Shown here: piece after piece, positions 60,374-64,000 of the stretch
Numbering within the stretch: the stretch's first letter is position 1
Layout: each line of letters opens with the position of its first letter
Assembly (NCBI RefSeq): GCF_014206975.1
Contig: NZ_JACHOU010000002.1
Location: forward strand, 496,001 to 560,000
Origin: Aminobacter aganoensis
GTDB lineage: Bacteria; Pseudomonadota; Alphaproteobacteria; Rhizobiales; Rhizobiaceae
DNA length: 64,000 bases
Direction: 5' to 3'
Position numbers and translations under genes: made by a program
The notes under the pieces: generated by a model
Seen by the model: only the letters and a program-made list of their open reading frames with translations
Databases searched by the model: none
What the model was told of the DNA's origin: nothing

Positions 60374-60528
60374 AGCGGCCGGTCCAGGATGGCCGGGCCG
60401 AACTTCGCGATGGTGGCGAGATAGAAGATGATGACGAGTGCCGCCAGCGCCAGACCGATGGCGATGTTGCGGCTGCGGCGTGCCTTCTTCTGCTTGTCGG
60501 TGAGCGTCACCAGGTGATCGTCAGACAT
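60370..60528 (-). CDS. Small membrane protein of the oxidase operon (CoxF-like)
   Basis: This 52-aa protein has a basic N-terminal part ([13 protein letters not shown]) and one helix ([20 protein letters not shown]). Alphaproteobacteria often have such a small gene between ctaB and ctaG; its role is unclear. Two ATG codons in a row (60531 and 60528) follow GGAGG; the second is at better spacing. Both overlap the ctaB stop, and the 3' end overlaps ctaG. Confidence 0.85.
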   Translation of the reverse strand: MSDDHLVTLTDKQKKARRSRNIAIGLALAALVIIFYLATIAKFGPAILDRPL

Positions 60529-61469
60529 CATGCACCTCCAAGCGCGAAGACACGCTCGACAACGCTGTCGGCCAGATAGGCCGCAAAGATCACGAACAGG
60601 TAAAGCAGCGAATAGCCGAACAGCGCCTTGGCCGGCTTCATCACCCGGTCGCTGTCGGGCATGCGCAGCACCTTCCAGGCATACCAGACGAAGCCGATGC
60701 CGAGGGCGAGCGAAACGACGCCGTAGCCGATGGTGGTGTAGCCGAGCAGCCATGGCGCCACGCCGACAGGCGCGAGCAGAAGCGAATAGGCGAAAATCTG
60801 GCGGCGGGTCGAAGCCTCGCCGGCGACGTTGGGCATCATCGGGATGCCGGCACGCTCATAGTCCTGCGACTTGAACAGGGCCAGCGCCCAGAAGTGCGGC
60901 GGCGTCCACAAGAAGGTGATGAGGAAGAGCACGACGCTCTCGAAGCTCACCGAGCCGGTCACGGCAGCCCAGCCGATCATCGGCGGCAGCGCACCGGCTG
61001 CGCCACCGATGACGATATTCTGCGGCGTCCAGCGCTTGAGCCACATCGTGTAGACGACGGCGTAGAAGAAGATGGTGAAGGCGAGCAGTGCTGCCGACAG
61101 CCAGTTGACGAGGACGCCCAGCGTCATCACCGACAGGACCGACAGCACCAGGCCGAAGGTCAGCGCCTCGTGCGGCGTCACCTTGCCGGCCGGGACCGGC
61201 CGGTTGACGGTGCGCGTCATGACGGCGTCGATATCGGCGTCGTACCACATGTTGAGCGCACCCGAGGCGCCGGCGCCGATGGCGATCGCGAGGATCGCCA
61301 CCACCGCCAGGAACGGGTTGATGGTGACGGGCGCGGCAACCATGCCGACAAATGCCGTGAAGACGACCAGCGACATGACGCGTGGCTTCAGCAGGGCGAA
61401 GAAATCGCCTGCAGTCGCCTCCGACATGCGGATGGTCTGGTCTTCAAACCGGTTGTGGACAAGGGCCAT
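60528..61469 (-). CDS. ctaB: Protoheme IX farnesyltransferase (heme O synthase)
   Basis: It attaches a farnesyl group to heme b, making heme O for the oxidase. The 313-aa membrane protein has the prenyltransferase motif [19 protein letters not shown] and about nine helices. The ATG at 61469 is used; an ATG at 61427 (MSEATAGDF) is possible. It lies between ctaD and the small coxF-like gene. Confidence 0.96.
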   Translation of the reverse strand: MALVHNRFEDQTIRMSEATAGDFFALLKPRVMSLVVFTAFVGMVAAPVTINPFLAVVAILAIAIGAGASGALNMWYDADIDAVMTRTVNRPVPAGKVTPHEALTFGLVLSVLSVMTLGVLVNWLSAALLAFTIFFYAVVYTMWLKRWTPQNIVIGGAAGALPPMIGWAAVTGSVSFESVVLFLITFLWTPPHFWALALFKSQDYERAGIPMMPNVAGEASTRRQIFAYSLLLAPVGVAPWLLGYTTIGYGVVSLALGIGFVWYAWKVLRMPDSDRVMKPAKALFGYSLLYLFVIFAAYLADSVVERVFALGGA

Positions 61470-61504
61470 GCGTACTTACGTCCAGTCGTTCCGTTTGGCC
61501 GAAA

Positions 61505-61523
61505 CCGCCGGTCTTGCCGGCGG
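61505..61523 (-). promoter_or_regulatory. Stem-loop in the ctaD-ctaB gap
   Basis: CCGCCGG (61505-61511) and CCGGCGG (61517-61523) form a 7-bp stem with a TCTTG loop, 21 bases after the ctaD stop. The minus strand then has only three T. It may stabilise the ctaCD mRNA or reduce ctaB expression, by position only. Confidence 0.45.
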
Positions 61524-61544
61524 CTTCGTAGTTCAGTCAGTGCC

Positions 61545-63215
<1,671 letters not shown>

Positions 63216-63230
63216 CTATTTCGCCGCGGC

Positions 63231-64000
63231 TCAGTTGCCGGCGGCCGCGACCTTGGCCGCACCGTCCGTCTCAGCCATCAGCGCCTTGTTGGCACCCGGC
63301 AGGTCGGTCCTCGCGGCAGCCAGCCACGTCGTATACTGTGCGTCGCTGACGACGCGGATTGCGATCGGCATGTAGGCGTGGTCCTTGCCGCAAAGCTCGG
63401 AGCACTGGCCGTAATACAGGCCTTCCTTGTCAGCCTTGAACCAGGTCTCGTTGATGCGACCCGGGACGGCGTCGACCTTGATGCCGAAGGCCGGCATGGC
63501 GAAGGCGTGAATCACGTCCGATGCGGTGACCAGCACGCGAACGACCTGACCAATTGGAACGACAACTTCGTTGTCGACGGCGAGAAGGCGCGGATAGGCA
63601 CCCTTGTCTTCCTTGCCGGCAGCCGCGCGGTCACCCTCGGCGAGCATCGCCGCGTTGAACGAAAGCGGCTCTTCCGTCTGGTATTCGTAATCCCAGTTCC
63701 ACTGGTTGCCCGTCGCCTTGATCGTCAGCTTCGGCTCCTCGACGGGCGAATACTGCGCGGTCAGAAGCTGGAAGGACGGGATGGCCAGGAACAGCAGGAT
63801 GACAACCGGACCGACGGTCCAGACGACCTCGATCAGCGTGTTGTGGCTGGTGCGCGACGGCACTGGATTGGCGCTCGCCCGGAACCTGATGATGCAATAG
63901 GCCAGCAGGATCAGGACGAAGAGCGTGATCGGAACGATGAACCACAGCGTGTAGCGCTCGAACCAGGTGATCTGCTCCATGATGCCGGTCGCGGCCGGCT
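63231..64000 (-). CDS. ctaC: Cytochrome c oxidase subunit II (5' end beyond the window)
   Basis: It receives electrons from cytochrome c at CuA. The frame runs off the right edge: before the Met at 63980 it continues as PAATGI, so the signal peptide and true start are outside. Two helices lie near the N-terminal end seen (LWFIVPITLFVLILLAYCII and VVILLFLAIPSF). The CuA motif is YGQCSELCGKDHAYMPI. An Ala-rich tail ends AAAGN. ctaD follows after 36 bases. Confidence 0.96.
   Translation of the reverse strand, partial: PAATGIMEQITWFERYTLWFIVPITLFVLILLAYCIIRFRASANPVPSRTSHNTLIEVVWTVGPVVILLFLAIPSFQLLTAQYSPVEEPKLTIKATGNQWNWDYEYQTEEPLSFNAAMLAEGDRAAAGKEDKGAYPRLLAVDNEVVVPIGQVVRVLVTASDVIHAFAMPAFGIKVDAVPGRINETWFKADKEGLYYGQCSELCGKDHAYMPIAIRVVSDAQYTTWLAAARTDLPGANKALMAETDGAAKVAAAGN

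Overview
The window is a chromosomal segment of an alphaproteobacterium of the order Hyphomicrobiales, most like Mesorhizobium, Aminobacter or other Phyllobacteriaceae. The evidence is the very G+C-rich coding sequence, an Agrobacterium-type glgP-glgB-glgC-glgA-pgm operon, a rhizobial frc fructose locus, a CcrM-type GANTC methylase, a fused cysN/C sulfate-activation gene, and the ctaC-ctaD-ctaB-ctaG-ctaE oxidase cluster. The window is mostly core chromosome. I saw no insertion sequence, integrase, CRISPR array or rRNA, and one tRNA. No gap between genes exceeds about 275 bases; the longest are 18504-18776 and 13461-13694.

Layout. 1-7494: glycogen synthesis and breakdown operon on the minus strand, running off the left edge into pgm. 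7653-13460: fructose uptake locus, with frcBCA on minus diverging from a ROK regulator, an RbsD/FucU mutarotase and fructokinase on plus; a perfect 11-bp inverted repeat lies between the two arms. 13695-21245: DegT aminotransferase, cysDN/C-cysQ, an orphan phage-tail-like DUF2793 gene and a nucleotide-sugar epimerase. 21330-25553: bioY, an MBL hydrolase, a DUF1499 membrane protein and an acyl-CoA ligase. 25723-27560: a very acidic protein of unknown function, then an AT-richer nucleotidyltransferase-fold gene framed by palindromes, the most accessory-looking spot here. 27577-36528: ppdK, two VOC proteins, tRNA-Gln(TTG), and an RND efflux pump with a divergent TetR regulator. 36611-46104: smc, a DsbA-like lipoprotein, DUF721, mutY, two HAD hydrolases, ccrM and a lipoprotein. 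46233-54579: thrC, an M16 peptidase, a GNAT, a membrane EAL protein, YqgE, a DsbD-N-like protein and a peroxiredoxin. 54642-64000: a long minus-strand run from ctaC (cut by the right edge) through the oxidase genes, an L,D-transpeptidase, DUF983, SURF1, ispH, thrB and rnhA.

How the genes work together. The glg, frc and ppdK genes cover carbon storage, fructose entry and the pyruvate/PEP branch. cysD, cysN/C and cysQ make PAPS and clear PAP. thrB and thrC complete threonine synthesis from two separate operons. The cta genes build an aa3-type oxidase, including heme O synthesis (ctaB), copper delivery (ctaG) and SURF1. ATGA or TGATG stop-start overlaps are frequent (frcC/frcA, rbsD-like/frcK, adaptor/RND, ctaB/coxF-like/ctaG, LDT/DUF983/SURF1, thrB/rnhA) and mark translationally coupled operons.

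The places most worth a second look are the nucleotidyltransferase island at 26434-27576, the frcB/frcR palindrome with a -35 hexamer in each arm, the orphan DUF2793 gene, and the acidic protein next to the island.
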